IMG/VR virus record: IMGVR_UViG_3300009151_000057 | Location: 1-64,000 of that record | From: a virus | Length of the DNA: 64,000 nt | Strand: one strand, 5' to 3' | Shown here: one piece after another, positions 62,917 to 64,000 of the stretch | Numbering within the stretch: the first letter of the stretch is position 1 | Layout: every line of letters starts with the position of its first letter | Translations under genes and position numbers: made by a program | The notes under the pieces: model-generated | Databases searched by the model: none | Told to the model about the DNA's origin: nothing | The model's input: the letters and a program-made list of their open reading frames with translations, nothing else

Positions 62917-63342
62917 GGGGGTGCAAGGATTCGACTATATCGAAGTTTGTAACTAACATGCAATGGGTAGAATTGACCATTAAAACAATTCAAAAAATCA
63001 AACGCCGAAGATAATACTGACGCTATCTTGGCAGAAGCTGAGTACATCATCAACAACGCTGACTTGTTCATCGTTGATGAAGTGTTCGCAGAAGCTGCAT
63101 AAGAAACAGAAACGGACTCCGTTAAACTTTCTGTAAAACGTAACGGGTAGGGCAAAATCGTGAAACCCTGAGAAATAAATCGAGAGTTACTGGTAGACTT
63201 CGCGCCAGTAGGTAGACTTTAAAAGTAGGTGATGCACCACGGCAACCTTTAGTCATCAAATGCCAAACGTATCTAAGCATGTAAGTAGTTAGTTATTAAT
63301 TAGTTATAGGACTCGGCTATCGTCATGCCGACACCTCCACCA
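62917..63342 (+). ncRNA. ssrA: tmRNA (transfer-messenger RNA) with a long tag
   Basis: The tRNA-like ends are clear: GGGGGTG 62917-62923 pairs with CACCTCC 63332-63338, discriminator A, encoded CCA at 63340-63342. GGATTCGAC (62927-62935) is the tmRNA 5' signature and GGACTCGGCTATCG...GCCGACACC the 3' domain, with a divergent T-loop (TATCGTCAT). The tag frame, from about GCC 63004 to TAA 63100-63102, encodes about 32 residues starting AEDN and ending FAEAA. Most bacterial tags are 8-15 residues and end in LAA. It rescues stalled ribosomes and marks their products for proteolysis. Confidence 0.93.
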
Positions 63343-63349
63343 CTTTCTC

Positions 63350-63377
63350 TTGACTTATTGCTTCAGTGTTGTATGAT
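63350..63377 (+). promoter_or_regulatory. Leaderless-type promoter
   Basis: TTGACT at 63350-63355, 16-base spacer, TATGAT at 63372-63377, 6 bases to ATG 63384. Confidence 0.75.
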
Positions 63378-63383
63378 TGCCTT

Positions 63384-63884
63384 ATGAAAATATCAGAATC
63401 AGATTTTGAAGCTTTATACAAAGAGTATAAAATTAGATTGTTTAAGTTTGTAGAAAAAATTGTTTATTGTCCAAGTAGAGCAGAAGATATTGTTCAGGAA
63501 ACTTTTGCACGCTTGCTTAAGCAAGACTACGAAAAAATAAAAGACCATGTTACAAAATGGCTTTTTACGGTATGTCGTAATTTATCTTTTAAATTAAAAG
63601 CAAAAGAAAAAAGATATGTCACCTTACTTGAAGATGATTCAGATATTATAGATGAAGCAAAAAATCCATCTGAATCATTAGATTTTTCAGAACAAAAAGA
63701 AAATCTTTTAAAGTGTATTGAAAGACTATCTCCTCTACAAAAGAAAGTTATTAAATTAAGATATTTAAAACAATTAAATAATCCAGAAATTGCTAAAACT
63801 TTAAAAATAACTGTAAATGCCGTTTCATTTCATGTTTGCAAAGGAAAGCAAAATCTTTTTGAAATTATGAAATTTTCTCACTAA
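63384..63884 (+). CDS. ECF-like sigma-70 factor
   Basis: A 166-residue protein. Region 2 is FEALYKEYKIRLFKFVEKIV with CPSRAEDIVQETFARLLKQD; region 4 is LLKCIERLSPLQKKVIKLRY then LKQLNNPEIAKTLKITVNAV with the DNA-reading helix before SFHVCKGKQNL. Size and two-domain layout are those of ECF sigma factors. It has its own leaderless-type promoter and could control one class of phage genes. The frame extends 6 codons upstream of ATG 63384, but those bases lie inside the promoter. Confidence 0.9.
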   Translation: MKISESDFEALYKEYKIRLFKFVEKIVYCPSRAEDIVQETFARLLKQDYEKIKDHVTKWLFTVCRNLSFKLKAKEKRYVTLLEDDSDIIDEAKNPSESLDFSEQKENLLKCIERLSPLQKKVIKLRYLKQLNNPEIAKTLKITVNAVSFHVCKGKQNLFEIMKFSH

Positions 63885-63889
63885 ATTGA

Positions 63890-63917
63890 TTGACATTAAA
63901 CTTAAAATATTTAAACT
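63890..63917 (+). promoter_or_regulatory. Leaderless-type promoter
   Basis: TTGACA at 63890-63895, 16-base spacer, TAAACT at 63912-63917, 6 bases to ATG 63924. Confidence 0.7.
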
Positions 63918-63923
63918 ATAAAT

Positions 63924-64000
63924 ATGAGCATTAAAGTAGAAAAAGATATCAAAATGAATATGTCCTTGAGCCCCTCTCAAACCAAGGATGCGTTGAGACT
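63924..64000 (+). CDS. Truncated gene at window edge
   Basis: Opens MSIKVEKDIKMNMSLSPSQT and runs off the right edge, so only 25 residues are seen. The basic, Met-rich start gives no family. Included because it has a well-formed promoter and the same 6-base spacing. Confidence 0.55.
   Translation, partial: MSIKVEKDIKMNMSLSPSQTKDALR

Noticed and set aside
62826-63155. 109-residue open frame on the minus strand across the tmRNA 5' half
   Set aside because: It overlaps both the gene at 62560 and the tmRNA, which has intact tRNA-like ends and a tag frame.

Overview
This window looks like part of the genome of a large, AT-rich tailed phage with a long non-contractile (lambda-type) tail. It has a lambda-like tail-tip set (L, K, I, I', J homologues), a fibre ending in an S74 chaperone domain, an embedded Rz/Rz1-type spanin pair, holin-like proteins, nucleotide-metabolism and replication genes, four tRNAs and a tmRNA. 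No terminase, portal or capsid gene is visible, so the genome must extend well beyond the window. The lipoprotein spanin and the heptosyltransferase-like (LPS-type) enzymes point to a Gram-negative host. A DUF1501 protein very like those abundant in Planctomycetota and Verrucomicrobiota suggests a PVC-superphylum host (inference).

Layout. 1-3798 (minus): Hsp20-like protein (cut by the edge), glycosyltransferase, SSB, sigma factor, dNMP kinase, dUTPase and an unknown gene. 4024-8256 (plus): class Ia ribonucleotide reductase (NrdB, NrdA), then a zinc-ribbon protein apparently joined by a -1 frameshift to a conserved phage domain. 8269-13753: a sugar island with glycosyltransferases, a methyltransferase, a His-type 3-dehydratase and GDP-mannose 4,6-dehydratase. 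13763-26103: recombination and replication (RecA, PD-(D/E)XK nuclease, DnaB, primase, RecB/Cas4-like nuclease, a DNA polymerase III split into PHP, exonuclease and polymerase genes, and a ClpA/ClpC-like unfoldase). 27252-46109: tail genes on the minus strand, interrupted by plus-strand glycosyltransferase and recombination genes. 46164-49036: nuclease, GMP reductase-like enzyme, GH46-like hydrolase. 49038-52842: an RNA-rich zone with tRNA-Met, a large structured RNA, tRNA-Tyr, tRNA-Asn and tRNA-Cys, plus a cassette (radical SAM protein, DUF1501) bounded by a duplicated tRNA-Tyr 3' end. 52863-62904: dCMP deaminase, ThyX, metallophosphoesterase, cupin, lysis genes and more glycosyltransferases. 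62917-64000: tmRNA, an ECF-like sigma factor and a truncated gene.

Expression. At least ten promoters share TTGAC(A/T/C), a 16-17 base spacer and a TAnnnT-like -10 box, and in most the start ATG lies only 5-8 bases after the -10 box. Transcription would then start at or next to the ATG, giving leaderless mRNAs. Genes inside operons mostly lack a Shine-Dalgarno sequence. The phage also carries a tRNA-Met(CAU) with the C1-A72 mismatch typical of initiators, which would fit start-codon-driven initiation. A tmRNA with a long (about 32-residue) tag and an unfoldase with a ClpP-docking-like loop could together form a phage-controlled tagging and degradation route (inference).

The most unusual features are the roughly 450-base RNA at 49131-49577 with three copies of one hairpin module, the leaderless promoter set with its initiator-like tRNA, the tmRNA, the split polymerase, and the tRNA-flanked DUF1501 cassette.
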